Source: Xenorhabdus sp. BG5 (GTDB lineage Bacteria; Pseudomonadota; Gammaproteobacteria; Enterobacterales; Enterobacteriaceae). Taken from it: a stretch of DNA of 64,000 bases. The notes below the pieces were generated by a model. That model was not told the origin of the DNA. It saw only the letters and a list, made by a program, of their open reading frames with translations, and searched no databases. The DNA is taken from contig NZ_JADEUG010000001.1 of assembly GCF_015163665.1 (NCBI RefSeq), forward strand, positions 434,001-498,000. The letters run 5' to 3'. Shown here in pieces: positions 8,007-16,550 of this stretch. The position numbers and the translations under genes were made by a program. The stretch's first letter is position 1; the number at the start of each line of letters is the position of its first letter.

Positions 8007-8468
8007 TTAATAGTAAGGAGAGCAGGCATCGGCAATATCAGCATAGGAATAACCATTCCCCTGCTCTTTCTCTAATTTCTGCCTTGTCTCCCTATAGCAA
8101 CGGCGTTTACCCTGCTCTCTGAAATGATGCATCATGTCGTCTTGTGGCTTATGGGCAAATTTAAACTGTTGATCACTCCAATCATAAGACAGTTTCCAGC
8201 TCTCTTTATCAAGTCCATTGTGGTGCTTATTAAATTTATCATTATATTCTTTCTGTTCATTCTCCCGTTTCTCGGCTAAAGCATTATCTTTAGCCAATTT
8301 TTCGGTATTCCAATTCCCACTATCCAGTGTGTTCCTCTTTTTCAGGTACTCTTCTGAGGGTTTGTTATCCGCGGGCATATCGCTTTGGTAGCTTAAATCC
8401 AATGCCAGAGCCTGAGAAAACCAGACTGACAAAATAAAAAACAGGCAATGAGATCCTTTGATTTTCAT
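8007..8468 (-). CDS. Small secreted protein, copy 1 of a paralogous pair
   Basis: A 153-residue protein with a signal peptide (MKIKGSHCLFFILSVWFSQALA) and a hydrophilic, Lys/Glu-rich mature part. The end is richer in aromatics and has two Cys (RCYRETRQK and DACSPYY). The RBS AAGGAATG precedes the ATG. Its first 60 residues are nearly the same as in the next gene upstream (8654-8989), so the two arose by tandem duplication. A Fur-box-like site lies 36 bp upstream of the start. The family is unknown to me; it is probably a periplasmic or secreted accessory protein. Confidence 0.75.
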   Translation of the reverse strand: MKIKGSHCLFFILSVWFSQALALDLSYQSDMPADNKPSEEYLKKRNTLDSGNWNTEKLAKDNALAEKRENEQKEYNDKFNKHHNGLDKESWKLSYDWSDQQFKFAHKPQDDMMHHFREQGKRRCYRETRQKLEKEQGNGYSYADIADACSPYY

Positions 8469-8503
8469 ATCATTCCTTATTGGGACTATAACAAATAGTT
8501 ATT

Positions 8504-8522
8504 ATTATTAATAATCATTATC
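8504..8522. promoter_or_regulatory. Fur-box-like operator upstream of copy 1
   Basis: The 19-mer ending AATAATCATTATC agrees with the Fur consensus GATAATGATAATCATTATC at 15 of 19 positions. It lies 36-54 bp upstream of the start codon, in the expected promoter area. This suggests iron-repressed expression. Confidence 0.55.
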
Positions 8523-8653
8523 ATATTGTGCATCACGACTTCAGAGAAAGTCTAAGTCTTCGCTAGCGGCTACGGGCTCAATTAATAAAATCTCAAGCCT
8601 CTTTTGATTTGTTGTCCTATAGCAATGACGTTTAGTTTGCCCTCTGAATACGG

Positions 8654-8989
8654 TCAGTTTTGTTTCATTAATCGTTCTATATCTCGCTTTAGATCTTGCG
8701 GATTGGGGGGATAATCCTTAAAGCTAAAGCTGTTCGACCTATACCAATCAGATGATCGATTATTATACTCTTTCTGTTCATTTTCCTGCTTCTCAGCTAA
8801 GGCATTATCTTTAGCCAGTTTTTCGGTTCCCCAATTTCCATCGTGCAATTTGTCCCTCTTTTTCAGGTACTCTTTTGAGGGGTTGTTATCCGCGGGTACA
8901 TCGCTTTGGTAGCTTAAATCCAAAGCCAGAGCCTGAGAAAACCACACTGACAAAATAAAAAACAGGCAATGGGATCCTTTGATTTTCAT
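8654..8989 (-). CDS. Small secreted protein, copy 2, shortened C terminus
   Basis: A 111-residue protein with the same signal peptide as copy 1 and nearly the same sequence to about residue 60; then it diverges (SSDWYRSNSFSFKDYPPNPQDLKRD). It stops earlier than copy 1. The DNA after its stop (8581-8653) still resembles the copy 1 segment for FREQGKRRCYRETRQK but in another frame, so the C-terminal third was probably lost by frameshift. RBS AAGGAAG precedes the ATG. It may be a decaying duplicate or a form with a new tail. Confidence 0.65.
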   Translation of the reverse strand: MKIKGSHCLFFILSVWFSQALALDLSYQSDVPADNNPSKEYLKKRDKLHDGNWGTEKLAKDNALAEKQENEQKEYNNRSSDWYRSNSFSFKDYPPNPQDLKRDIERLMKQN

Positions 8990-9022
8990 ATTCTTCCTTA
9001 GTGGAACTATAACAAAGAATTA

Positions 9023-9041
9023 TTATTTAATAACCATTATC
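9023..9041. promoter_or_regulatory. Weaker Fur-box-like site upstream of copy 2
   Basis: The 19-mer ending AATAACCATTATC matches the Fur consensus at 12 of 19 positions and lies at the same distance from the start as the stronger site before copy 1. It was probably copied with the gene and has since drifted. Confidence 0.35.
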
Positions 9042-9163
9042 ACCTAAGGTCAACACTACAATTTCTGTGTATTTTGCAATCAAACAAAATAACTCTTTAC
9101 AAATCAATAAGGTTTCAACATTCTATATTTTGCTTTTCATTATAAAAATTAAGTGAGATTCTG

Positions 9164-9952
9164 ATGCACCCATATCCTATTTATCACGTCGATGCCTTTA
9201 CGGAAAAATCGTTTTCTGGCAATCCTGCTGCGGTTGTTTTGCTGGATAAATGGCCAACAGATGAAATACTGATTTCTATCGCTGCTGAAATTGGCCTGCC
9301 GGAGACCGCTTTTTTGGTAGAAAATCATCTACGCTGGTTTACACCTAAAGTCGAAGTCGATTTATGTGGACATGCAACACTGGCGACCGCGTTTGTCCTC
9401 ATAACCCATCGCAACATCCAAGAGAAATTACTCACATTCAAAAGCCGCTCAGGTGAACTCCGGGTTTCTCATCAAAATGGTGTTTTTACATTGGATTTTC
9501 CTGTCGCCGATTGCCATGAAGAAAATGACCTCATTCCTGTCATACAAGACGCCCTGGGACAAAATGTTTCCGCAGTTTTGGCTTCTCATGATCGTTATAT
9601 TTGTGTTTTAGATTCTGTAGAACAAATCATTAATACCCACCCCGATTTTAATAAGATTGCGGCCCTGCCCTTGTCAGGACTTACCATTACCGCTCTCGGT
9701 GATTCGTCCGCTGATTTCGTTTCTCGCTATTTTTCACCAGCTAAAGGTGTCAATGAAGATCCTGTTACAGGCTCCAGCCATTGTGTTCTTGCTCCTTTCT
9801 GGGGAAAGCAGCTCAATAAAACTGAGCTTCATGCCCGTCAATTATCAGAACGCGGCGGTGAGCTGTTATGTCGCATAAATGGGGATCGTGTTTATCTGAC
9901 AGGTAAGGCGAGGCTCTTTTCACACGGTGAGATATTGCTAGAAAATATATAA
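9164..9952 (+). CDS. PhzF-family isomerase/epimerase
   Basis: A 262-residue protein of the PhzF/YddE family, two-domain diaminopimelate-epimerase-like enzymes. Seen are the N-terminal VDAFTEKSFSGNPAAVVLL, Glu47 in GLPETAF (the catalytic Glu position of PhzF), DLCGHATLATAFVL, and the C-terminal EDPVTGSSHC, which pairs with a second half-site. PhzF itself isomerises trans-2,3-dihydro-3-hydroxyanthranilate in phenazine synthesis, but no other phz genes are here. Most YddE-like proteins have no known substrate. It is followed after 11 bp by the DUF1543 gene, probably in one operon. Confidence 0.85.
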   Translation: MHPYPIYHVDAFTEKSFSGNPAAVVLLDKWPTDEILISIAAEIGLPETAFLVENHLRWFTPKVEVDLCGHATLATAFVLITHRNIQEKLLTFKSRSGELRVSHQNGVFTLDFPVADCHEENDLIPVIQDALGQNVSAVLASHDRYICVLDSVEQIINTHPDFNKIAALPLSGLTITALGDSSADFVSRYFSPAKGVNEDPVTGSSHCVLAPFWGKQLNKTELHARQLSERGGELLCRINGDRVYLTGKARLFSHGEILLENI

Positions 9953-9963
9953 GCAGGAAAAAA

Positions 9964-10470
9964 ATGCCTCAATTATACATGTTCTATCTTGGTGGAAATG
10001 CTGGAAAATCCAATATTGAAGTTCACGATGTCCAATTTGCTGTAGTAGAAAAAATAGAAGAAGCATACCCTCTGTTACGCGAAGTTTGGTTTGGTGATAA
10101 AGATAAACTTCATCTGGATGGTTACATGCCCTTAACGTGGTCTGACGGCTATGATATCGCAATCAGTCATGATGAATATCATGGGGCAATGCGACTCTAC
10201 TTTGTAAACCTTGGTGGTTACCAAAAAGATTCACTCGCAGAAGCCCATGAATCTGGGTTCTTTGTCGCCCGTTCAGCAGAAGAAGCGAAGGAAAAAGCCA
10301 AAGAAAGTTTACTGTCTGGTTATGGCCAATTACATAAAGATAATCTGAAAGATGTTGATGATTGCTTGCTCCTTAGACAAGTCAGTGGCTATCATATCCA
10401 CTTAGCTGAAAATCCTCACGGTCAGCCAGATAAACCTGAATGGCAAGGATACCGTCCTATTGGTATTTAA
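9964..10470 (+). CDS. DUF1543 domain protein
   Basis: A 168-residue soluble protein. The repeats MFYLGGNAGKSNIEVHDVQF and LYFVNLGGYQKDSLAEAHE are two halves of the same motif and match the DUF1543 family. The C-terminal HIHLAENPHGQPDKPEWQGY is also typical. The function is unknown. It follows the PhzF-like gene after 11 bp with RBS GCAGGAA, so the two are probably co-transcribed. Confidence 0.8.
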   Translation: MPQLYMFYLGGNAGKSNIEVHDVQFAVVEKIEEAYPLLREVWFGDKDKLHLDGYMPLTWSDGYDIAISHDEYHGAMRLYFVNLGGYQKDSLAEAHESGFFVARSAEEAKEKAKESLLSGYGQLHKDNLKDVDDCLLLRQVSGYHIHLAENPHGQPDKPEWQGYRPIGI

Positions 10471-10486
10471 AGGATTAATTAGATAT

Positions 10487-10511
10487 GGTCAGCAAAATTT
10501 ATTTGCTGACC
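10487..10511. terminator. Hairpin between converging genes
   Basis: GGTCAGCAAA and TTTGCTGACC form a perfect 10-bp stem with a 5-base loop, between the ends of the DUF1543 gene and lldD. No strong T run, so it is presumably a shared weak terminator. Confidence 0.55.
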
Positions 10512-10530
10512 AACATAGCGTCATCTACCA

Positions 10531-11673
10531 TTAGACTTGATTACGCACCAGTAAATCTGAATTAATCTCCGAAATCGATTTCGCTCCGGTTAAAGTCATC
10601 GCTACCCGCATCTCTTTCTCAATCAGATCGAGCAAATTAGAAACGCCCGCTTCACCTGCCGCAGCTAACGCATAAACAAAAGCACGCCCCAGCAAAACGC
10701 TATCCGCACCCAAGGCAACCATTCTCACTACATCCAATCCGGTCCGGATACCGGAATCAGTAAGAATGGTAATATCGTTTTTGACTGCATCCGCAATCGC
10801 AGGCAAGGCGCGCGCCGTTGATAAAACACCATCAAGCTGACGTCCGCCATGATTTGAGACCACAATACCATCAGCCCCAAAACGGACAGCATCTTTAGCA
10901 TCTTCTGGATCAAGGATACCTTTGATAATCATTGGTCCTTTCCAGAAATCACGGATCCATTCCAAATCTTTCCATGAGATTGAGGGATCAAAATTATTTC
11001 CCAACCAGCCAATATAGTCTTCCAATTTAGTCGGTTTGCCACGATACACAGAAATATTGCCCAGATCGTGTGGCTTGCCCCACAACCCGACATTCCATGC
11101 CCATTGAGGATGAGTCATCACCTGTAAAATACGACGCATGGCCGCATTCGGACCACTCATACCGGAATGTGCATCACGGTAACGCGCCCCAGGTACTGGC
11201 ATATCAACGGTAAATACCAGATTTTTGACTCCCGCAGCCTGTGCTCTTTCCAGGACATTACGCATAAAACCACGATCTTTTAGCACATAGAGCTGAAACC
11301 AGATTGGACGATCTATTGCAGGAGCGACTTCTTCAATCGGACATACTGATACCGTCGACAAAGTAAATGAAATCCCCTTCTTGGCTGCGGCACGTGCGGC
11401 TTGCACTTCGCCACGACGCGCATACATTCCTGTCAGTCCAACAGGACCAAGTGTCACCGGCATTGACATCTTCTCACCGAATAAACTGGTTTCCAGGCTT
11501 AATTTGGACATATCTTTCAACACACGCTGGCGTAACTCAATATTGGATAGGTCTGTGGTATTACGTTTAAGGGTATGCTCTGCATAGGCTCCACCATCAA
11601 TATAATGGAACAGAAAAGGCGGTAACTTAGCTTGTGCCGCATCCCGATAATCAGTTGAAGCGGAAATAATCAT
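10531..11673 (-). CDS. lldD: L-lactate dehydrogenase LldD, FMN-dependent
   Basis: A 380-residue enzyme that oxidises L-lactate to pyruvate and passes electrons to the quinone pool at the inner membrane. It follows E. coli LldD along its length: Tyr24 in FHYIDGGAY, the FMN site ([14 protein letters not shown]), [13 protein letters not shown], active-site His275 in [10 protein letters not shown], and [19 protein letters not shown]. The usual partners lldP and lldR are not adjacent, so it stands alone here. The start ATG follows AGGATAGATATT. Other members of the family (glycolate oxidase) are less similar. Confidence 0.95.
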   Translation of the reverse strand: MIISASTDYRDAAQAKLPPFLFHYIDGGAYAEHTLKRNTTDLSNIELRQRVLKDMSKLSLETSLFGEKMSMPVTLGPVGLTGMYARRGEVQAARAAAKKGISFTLSTVSVCPIEEVAPAIDRPIWFQLYVLKDRGFMRNVLERAQAAGVKNLVFTVDMPVPGARYRDAHSGMSGPNAAMRRILQVMTHPQWAWNVGLWGKPHDLGNISVYRGKPTKLEDYIGWLGNNFDPSISWKDLEWIRDFWKGPMIIKGILDPEDAKDAVRFGADGIVVSNHGGRQLDGVLSTARALPAIADAVKNDITILTDSGIRTGLDVVRMVALGADSVLLGRAFVYALAAAGEAGVSNLLDLIEKEMRVAMTLTGAKSISEINSDLLVRNQV

Positions 11674-11770
11674 AATATCTATCCTAATGTAAAGTTATTC
11701 GTGCATTTTATGGTATACCATTATGTTTGGTCATCTTTATCCCCAATGCTTTAAAAGTTATCAGGTTTTT

Positions 11771-12028
11771 CTACACTAACAATAAAATCATCAAAATAAG
11801 CATATTGTTCCACTGGCAGCGCCCAATCCAGCGTAGAGCCACCGAAAAAAAACTCCATTTTATTGAATCAATAAAAATATCACTTTTATTTCTCAACTTA
11901 AGACTACCCGTTCTAAAAACCGATTTGAAATTTTTAGCAGAGTACTGCCCTATCTTGTGTACATAATTTACATTAATCAAATTATCATTATTTGCATTAG
12001 ATACAGGAGGGAAATGAATTAGCACCAT
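11771..12028 (-). CDS. Small hypothetical protein, hydrophobic C terminus
   Basis: An 85-residue frame with a strong RBS (AAGGAG, six bases before the ATG), which is the main reason to accept it. It is polar for the first 60 residues and ends in a hydrophobic tail (MLILMILLLV). No family is recognised. It lies downstream of the two alpha/beta hydrolases on the same strand, 219 bp after the second. A competing plus-strand frame (11727-11966) has no RBS. Confidence 0.4.
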   Translation of the reverse strand: MVLIHFPPVSNANNDNLINVNYVHKIGQYSAKNFKSVFRTGSLKLRNKSDIFIDSIKWSFFSVALRWIGRCQWNNMLILMILLLV

Positions 12029-12247
12029 AACTAACTCCTTGGTAATTTATATTTACATTTTCACATAAATATCCAAATAGCATAAAAATCAAAAATATAT
12101 TTTTATATTGCCCCTATTTAAAATGATATTCAAACCTTATAGTCAACAAACCATATTTAAAATAACTCATTGGTCTTTTATATTTAATACCTCCCTCCAG
12201 AATAAAATCAATAAGCTGGAGGGTTAGAAGATACCATTTATCTATGC

Positions 12248-12850
12248 TTATTCTGATAACATATTTTCCAGAATATCATAAACAGGTAACAAACGAGTGA
12301 ATCCATCCCTATCAAGGAAATGTCCACCATTAACAATATTAATCACTTCCGTTTGCAAAGAATGAACCAAAGCTAGGGAGGATAGCGGAGAAACAATTTC
12401 ATCATTAGATGAAATAAGTGAAAAACGGTGTTCAGTTACTTCACGTAAGAAAGTATAATCTAACGGTTCAACAGTAAAAGAATCCAATTCTGGTAAAGTA
12501 ATTTGAGGTGAGTCAAATCCAGAAACCAAAATATATCCACCAATACGAAGATGCTGAGAACGTACCGATTCTAAATGCCGCAATAGCGTGATACAACCAA
12601 GACTATGACCAACAAAAATCGAGTCTTTGTCTACCTTAGAGACGATATCCATCAACATCTTAGCCCAGGCTTCAGGTTTAGGAGACGATGTATCAGGCAT
12701 TGTAGGTATGATAACCTCTGCGCCCTGTTCAGTAAGTTTCTCTTTTAACCAAGGGAACCAATGTGATGAAGGCGAAGCAGTATATCCATGAACAATAATT
12801 ATTCTTTTGCCAGCAAATCGCCCTTGACCACTTATTTTTTCTGAGATCAC
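12248..12850 (-). CDS. RBBP9/YdeN-family serine hydrolase
   Basis: A 200-residue alpha/beta hydrolase. Visible are IIIVHGYTASPSSHWFPWLKE near the start, the nucleophile Ser83 in VGHSLG, and a C-terminal NGGHFL that provides the catalytic His. The YdeN/RBBP9 group cuts small esters, but natural substrates are rarely known. It lies 104 bp after a type II thioesterase on the same strand, so the two may be co-transcribed and act on related compounds; this is inference. Confidence 0.8.
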   Translation of the reverse strand: MISEKISGQGRFAGKRIIIVHGYTASPSSHWFPWLKEKLTEQGAEVIIPTMPDTSSPKPEAWAKMLMDIVSKVDKDSIFVGHSLGCITLLRHLESVRSQHLRIGGYILVSGFDSPQITLPELDSFTVEPLDYTFLREVTEHRFSLISSNDEIVSPLSSLALVHSLQTEVINIVNGGHFLDRDGFTRLLPVYDILENMLSE

Positions 12851-12954
12851 TCATTTTCTCCTATTTAATAATTTATCTATTTATAGAGTCAACCATCTAA
12901 TCATTAAGAGCTTGAGATTGAGGTAAGTCAATAATAATGTACATGACCTTAGTC

Positions 12955-13710
12955 TTATCCTGCGAGTTCTCTGACCTGTTTTTCGATCCAAGAAATTACT
13001 GCATAATTATTAAACAAGTAAAAATGCCCTCCTGTGAAAGTTTGTTGTTCTATTGGCGCAGGTAACACTCGCCTCCATTCCGCCAAACGAGAAACAGGAA
13101 CTCTATTATCCCGATCTCCTCCTATCACATAGGTTGGGATATTCAATTTTACTTTCGGTAATAAAGACAAAGAATCCAACAAAATGAGATCGTTTTTCAT
13201 TGTTTTGATCACATAATTACGTAATTCGGGGTTAGCAAGAACATCTGGCGGTGTTCCTTCACATTGCTCAAGGATATTCAAAACATAAGAGTCAGAATAT
13301 TCCTCACATGGCTTATTTTTAAACCCTTCGGGATCAATAAAACCACGGGCAGAGATAATAAGTGCTAATTGCTTTTCTGGTAATTCACTCTCCAGCCTAC
13401 GAGCAACCTGATAAGCAAGTTCCGCGCCTAAACTGTGCCCAAACAGTAATAAAGGTTTATCCTCTCCTAACCTTAAACGCTTTATTGCGGCAAGGATATC
13501 AGACAAAACAATTTCAACATCCACCTGAAAAGGTTCTGAAACACGCATTCCCCTGCCTGCAAGCTCCAAACAATAAATTTCAATAAATTCAGATAACTTG
13601 TGAGCCAACTCAATGTAGGAAAAACAAGAGCCTCCGGCGTGATGAAAAAATAACAGTTGTGCTCCGGCCTCTGGCCTTTTAATCGTAGAAAATAAAACTG
13701 AATCAGACAA
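12955..13710 (-). CDS. Type II thioesterase (editing enzyme for NRPS/PKS)
   Basis: A 251-residue thioesterase of the GrsT/SrfAD type. These remove wrong or stalled acyl groups from carrier domains of NRPS and PKS lines. LFFHHAGGSCFSY, the nucleophile Ser93 in FGHSLGAELAYQVA, GDRDNRVP with the acid residue, and GGHFYLF with the His are all present. RBS AAAGGAA precedes the ATG. No NRPS or PKS gene is adjacent; the nearest is 31 kb away (45067-56664) and lacks its own thioesterase. It could serve that line or others elsewhere. Confidence 0.85.
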   Translation of the reverse strand: MSDSVLFSTIKRPEAGAQLLFFHHAGGSCFSYIELAHKLSEFIEIYCLELAGRGMRVSEPFQVDVEIVLSDILAAIKRLRLGEDKPLLLFGHSLGAELAYQVARRLESELPEKQLALIISARGFIDPEGFKNKPCEEYSDSYVLNILEQCEGTPPDVLANPELRNYVIKTMKNDLILLDSLSLLPKVKLNIPTYVIGGDRDNRVPVSRLAEWRRVLPAPIEQQTFTGGHFYLFNNYAVISWIEKQVRELAG

Positions 13711-13989
13711 AATGAAGTTCCTTTAGCAGATAAGAGATTCCCATGAATTCTTCAAGTTATTGCTTTGTGGTTTACAACTGTAACTTGAAATCGATTGATT
13801 ATAAATAACTTTGAAAAATATTCATTAGAGAAAGAATAATAACTATCTATTTCTTTTTCTATAACAGAAAAAATTGATTAGCTTATCATTATTAATTAAC
13901 TCACAACGCTAGATTTGATGCAATTGCGAGCGAAGCAAAAGAAACTCAGTAAATGCCTAAGACATAGATAACGTGTTGATTACAATAAA
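13711..13989. repeat. Non-coding stretch with an inverted repeat
   Basis: Contains TTCAAGTTA at 13751-13759 and its exact inverse TAACTTGAA at 13781-13789. The right arm runs on as ATCGATTGATTATAAATA, which resembles the outer end of the dispersed repeat seen at 19193 and 57619. It may be a short decayed member of that family. No gene is seen. Confidence 0.35.
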
Positions 13990-14023
13990 AAGCATAGAGC
14001 CTATCAGATAGGGCTCTATGCTT
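13990..14023 (-). terminator. Terminator of the NADAR gene
   Basis: AAGCATAGAGCC and GGCTCTATGCTT form a perfect 12-bp stem. On the minus strand it is followed by TTTTTATTG, directly after the NADAR stop codon (14028). Confidence 0.8.
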
Positions 14024-14027
14024 AAGT

Positions 14028-14570
14028 TTATACCTTTAATTTATCGCGCACAGCCATTAATGCAAACCCGAGTAAGTTGAGACCATCCCACATCAAGGGA
14101 TTATTAATGTTAAGAGTGTCTTCTGATAATCCGATCCCCCAAATGCGGTCAACGGGACTAGCCTCAACTAATATTTTATCCCCAGTATTCAATAAAAACT
14201 CTGCCAAGGACTTGTTTTGAGAAAACTTCGCTAAGTTTCCTTCAACCACTATATTTAACCGATGTTCATCCCAAATCGACTGGTTAAACCCTCGAATTTC
14301 ACGCCCATATGCTTTTGCCGCACCTGGATTTTTAGCATTGATAATTTTTTTCAGTACTTCGTGATCATTAAACAAACGGGCTTTACCTGCCATCATATAA
14401 TGTTCCGCACTGACATATTTTATATTATCAACAATAAATGGAGCTGGATACCACTGACTTAAACAAGATTTAGTTATATGGTTGGAATGATTGGTTTTAT
14501 GCCCCCAGAAAAAAAGATATTTCAGTTTTTTTCCTGTCTGGTGCAAATCACATAAGATTTTAATATCCAT
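14028..14570 (-). CDS. NADAR-family protein (YbiA-like)
   Basis: A 180-residue protein of the NADAR/YbiA fold. Seen are FWGHKTN near the start, LSQWYPAPFIVDNIKYVSAEHYMM, and the C-terminal DRIWGIGL and NPLMWDGLNLLGFALMAVRD. Family members are N-glycosidases: some cut riboflavin-pathway intermediates, and others reverse guanine ADP-ribosylation, including phage-borne versions. It lies next to cro/cI-type phage genes, so it may be phage cargo rather than a housekeeping YbiA. It has its own terminator. Confidence 0.85.
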   Translation of the reverse strand: MDIKILCDLHQTGKKLKYLFFWGHKTNHSNHITKSCLSQWYPAPFIVDNIKYVSAEHYMMAGKARLFNDHEVLKKIINAKNPGAAKAYGREIRGFNQSIWDEHRLNIVVEGNLAKFSQNKSLAEFLLNTGDKILVEASPVDRIWGIGLSEDTLNINNPLMWDGLNLLGFALMAVRDKLKV

Positions 14571-14776
14571 ACTAACTCTCTATAACATGCTAATTTATCT
14601 TTAATACATAAACATTCCCTATCATACAAATTATTTTATGTTTGTCGATGCATATTACATTAGTTTGATTGATATAGCATAAAAACAACTAAAATAAATT
14701 AAAAATCACTCATGTAAAAGAGAGAAAGTAAGAATAACCACACGTTTTTTTAATAGATCTTCATATTATTCTGAAA

Positions 14777-15229
14777 TTATTTAATATTCAATTTACGACC
14801 AATGGCAAATACAGAAACCAATCCCACCAAATCTATAGTGATTAAAGTACCAGCAAATAATATTTCTCCTCTAAAAGCAAAAACAGTCGCAATGATTAAG
14901 ATAAATAAGGTAATAAAAAAGCCCATCCATTGCCCTCGCCTATCTCTGTTTATCACCCCATCCAACGCCTTATTCTGCTTTTCATGTTGAAAAATCTGCT
15001 CTTTTTCTCTGAAAGTAAATACTCTTTCAGCGTAACCGGGTAAAATTGATTCATATTTCTTCAATACTTCAGGGGATGGAAATGAATCAAGACAATGAGA
15101 TATCTCTTTATTTTCGAGTAAATATCCATCTGATGAATCAGCATCTAAAGCATTGCGGTAATCATTTACGGGCATAATGTCAAGAATGCTCCCTATCGCT
15201 TTGAAGTAATGACCAATGTTAAAGTTCAC
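14777..15229 (-). CDS. DUF2335 membrane protein
   Basis: A protein of about 150 residues. The middle part ILPGYAERVFTFREKEQIFQ is followed by two membrane helices (MGFFITLFILIIATVFAF and AGTLITIDLVGLVSVFAI), the layout of DUF2335. The frame is open from a GTG at 15253, but a GTG at 15229 has GAGGGAG just upstream, so I prefer that start. DUF2335 genes are often found near phage repressors, as here. The function is unknown; immunity or superinfection exclusion is a guess from position. Confidence 0.7.
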   Translation of the reverse strand: MNFNIGHYFKAIGSILDIMPVNDYRNALDADSSDGYLLENKEISHCLDSFPSPEVLKKYESILPGYAERVFTFREKEQIFQHEKQNKALDGVINRDRRGQWMGFFITLFILIIATVFAFRGEILFAGTLITIDLVGLVSVFAIGRKLNIK

Positions 15230-15339
15230 GTTTTCTCCCTCAGCAATATACACAAAAAATGCTTTAATAAAATCAGTGAGATAATTAAGTTCAACCTATA
15301 ATAGAGATGAATTAATCGTACTTCTGATATCTTCGTTAT

Positions 15340-15537
15340 TCACAATACACCTTGCTTTTGGCTAGGGAACGGGCGGCATTCTTCAGCTTTGTAGGTTCCA
15401 TCTTCTTGACGAATCAAAAATATTTTCCGGCCTGAACGCAACGCCTTACTGATCGCTGTTTGATGAACACCTACCAAACGAGCTGCTTTAACTTGACCAT
15501 TCAACTTTACATATTCTGATAATGGGATTTTTTCCAT
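15340..15537 (-). CDS. Cro-like phage repressor
   Basis: A 65-residue DNA-binding protein. PLSEYVKLNGQVKAARLVGV followed by HQTAISKALRSGRKIFLI is a lambda Cro-type helix-turn-helix. The RBS GAGGAGGAG precedes the ATG. It is divergent from the CI-like gene, with three operator-like sites between them: the standard switch of a lambdoid phage. No early phage genes follow it, so the switch is orphaned. Confidence 0.8.
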   Translation of the reverse strand: MEKIPLSEYVKLNGQVKAARLVGVHQTAISKALRSGRKIFLIRQEDGTYKAEECRPFPSQKQGVL

Positions 15538-15560
15538 ACGATTTCTCCTCCTCTCAAAAT

Positions 15561-15623
15561 AATATCTAAAGTACTAAATATTTCAATACTTTTAGTATTT
15601 ATCATTTTAATAGCGTTGGTATT
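15561..15623. promoter_or_regulatory. Three-site operator between cro and cI
   Basis: Three 15-mers of the form AATA-N7-TA(T/C)T: AATATCTAAAGTACT (15561-15575), AATACTTTTAGTATT (15585-15599, nearly perfect palindrome) and AATAGCGTTGGTATT (15609-15623). Their starts are exactly 24 bp apart, close to the spacing of the OR1-OR3 sites in lambda. Binding by the CI-like and Cro-like proteins is inferred. Confidence 0.7.
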
Positions 15624-15634
15624 AAAATGATCCA

Positions 15635-16348
15635 ATGAAAAAGAAACTTACAGCAGAACAACTTGCAGATGCAGCACGTTTAAAAGCGCTATTCGAGTCT
15701 AAGAAGAAACAGCTCGGCATCTCTCAGGAAACGCTTGCAGAAGAAATCGGCAAGACACAAAGTGCAATTTCACACTATCTCAACGGGATAAACGCCCTTA
15801 ACTTGGAGATGGCGATTTATTTTGCCCAAAAACTGGAAGTCAAAATTGCAGATTTCAGCCCATCGCTGGATAAACAAGCAAGAAAACTTGTCTCTGTTCT
15901 CGATGGCGATAATGCTGCATTTGCCAGTCATATGCACCTACATAAGCAATATCCATTACTCGACTGGGTAAATGCAGGTAGTTGGTGCGAAGATCCCTCA
16001 CCAAAATACCAAACAAGCCGCACTGCAAGGGCATATGAAACCTGTGCTGAATGTTCACAACGTGCTTTTTGGCTGGAAGTAAAAGGTGATTCAATGGTAT
16101 CGCCGAATGGACTCAGCATACCGCAAGGTATGATCATTTTAGTTGATCCAGAAGTTAAGCCGACTCCCAACAATTTAGTCGTAGCAAAACTTGATGGAGA
16201 GAAAGAACTGACTTTCAAGCAACTGATTACAGAAGGATATGATACGTTTTTAAAGCCACTAAATTCTCAGTACAATATGATTCCTCTTAGCAATCAAGTA
16301 CATATTATTGGCGTGGTTGTGGAAGCGAAGATTGGAGAATTACCTTAA
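15635..16348 (+). CDS. CI-like phage repressor with S24 self-cleavage domain
   Basis: A 237-residue repressor. Residues 20-75 hold the helix-turn-helix (ISQETLAEEIGKTQSAISHYLNG). Residues 110-230 are the LexA/S24 peptidase domain, with the cleavage site Ala114-Gly115 (WVNAGSW), Ser153 in GDSM and Lys195 in LTFKQL. It should hold the prophage silent and cleave itself when RecA is activated by DNA damage. All catalytic residues are present, so it may be functional although no full phage surrounds it. No classical RBS precedes the ATG (TCCA ATG); expression may be weak or from a leaderless message. Confidence 0.88.
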   Translation: MKKKLTAEQLADAARLKALFESKKKQLGISQETLAEEIGKTQSAISHYLNGINALNLEMAIYFAQKLEVKIADFSPSLDKQARKLVSVLDGDNAAFASHMHLHKQYPLLDWVNAGSWCEDPSPKYQTSRTARAYETCAECSQRAFWLEVKGDSMVSPNGLSIPQGMIILVDPEVKPTPNNLVVAKLDGEKELTFKQLITEGYDTFLKPLNSQYNMIPLSNQVHIIGVVVEAKIGELP

Positions 16349-16550
16349 AAAATAATAAGTTACCTGAAAATAATGAACCAGACTTACTCGTTATCAAATG
16401 ACGTTAGCAGTTATGAAAACAGCATTATCCGTAATGATCGGGGCACTATCTATTTTTTGTTATATATATTAATTTAACAAACCATTTCGAGTATTATTCA
16501 ACCCCGATCGAGTGGTAAAACCAGCTGTAAAAATACGTACCAACATTTTG

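Noticed and set aside
9164-10470. Phenazine cluster around the PhzF-like gene
   Set aside because: No other phz genes are present; PhzF-like proteins are common outside phenazine synthesis.
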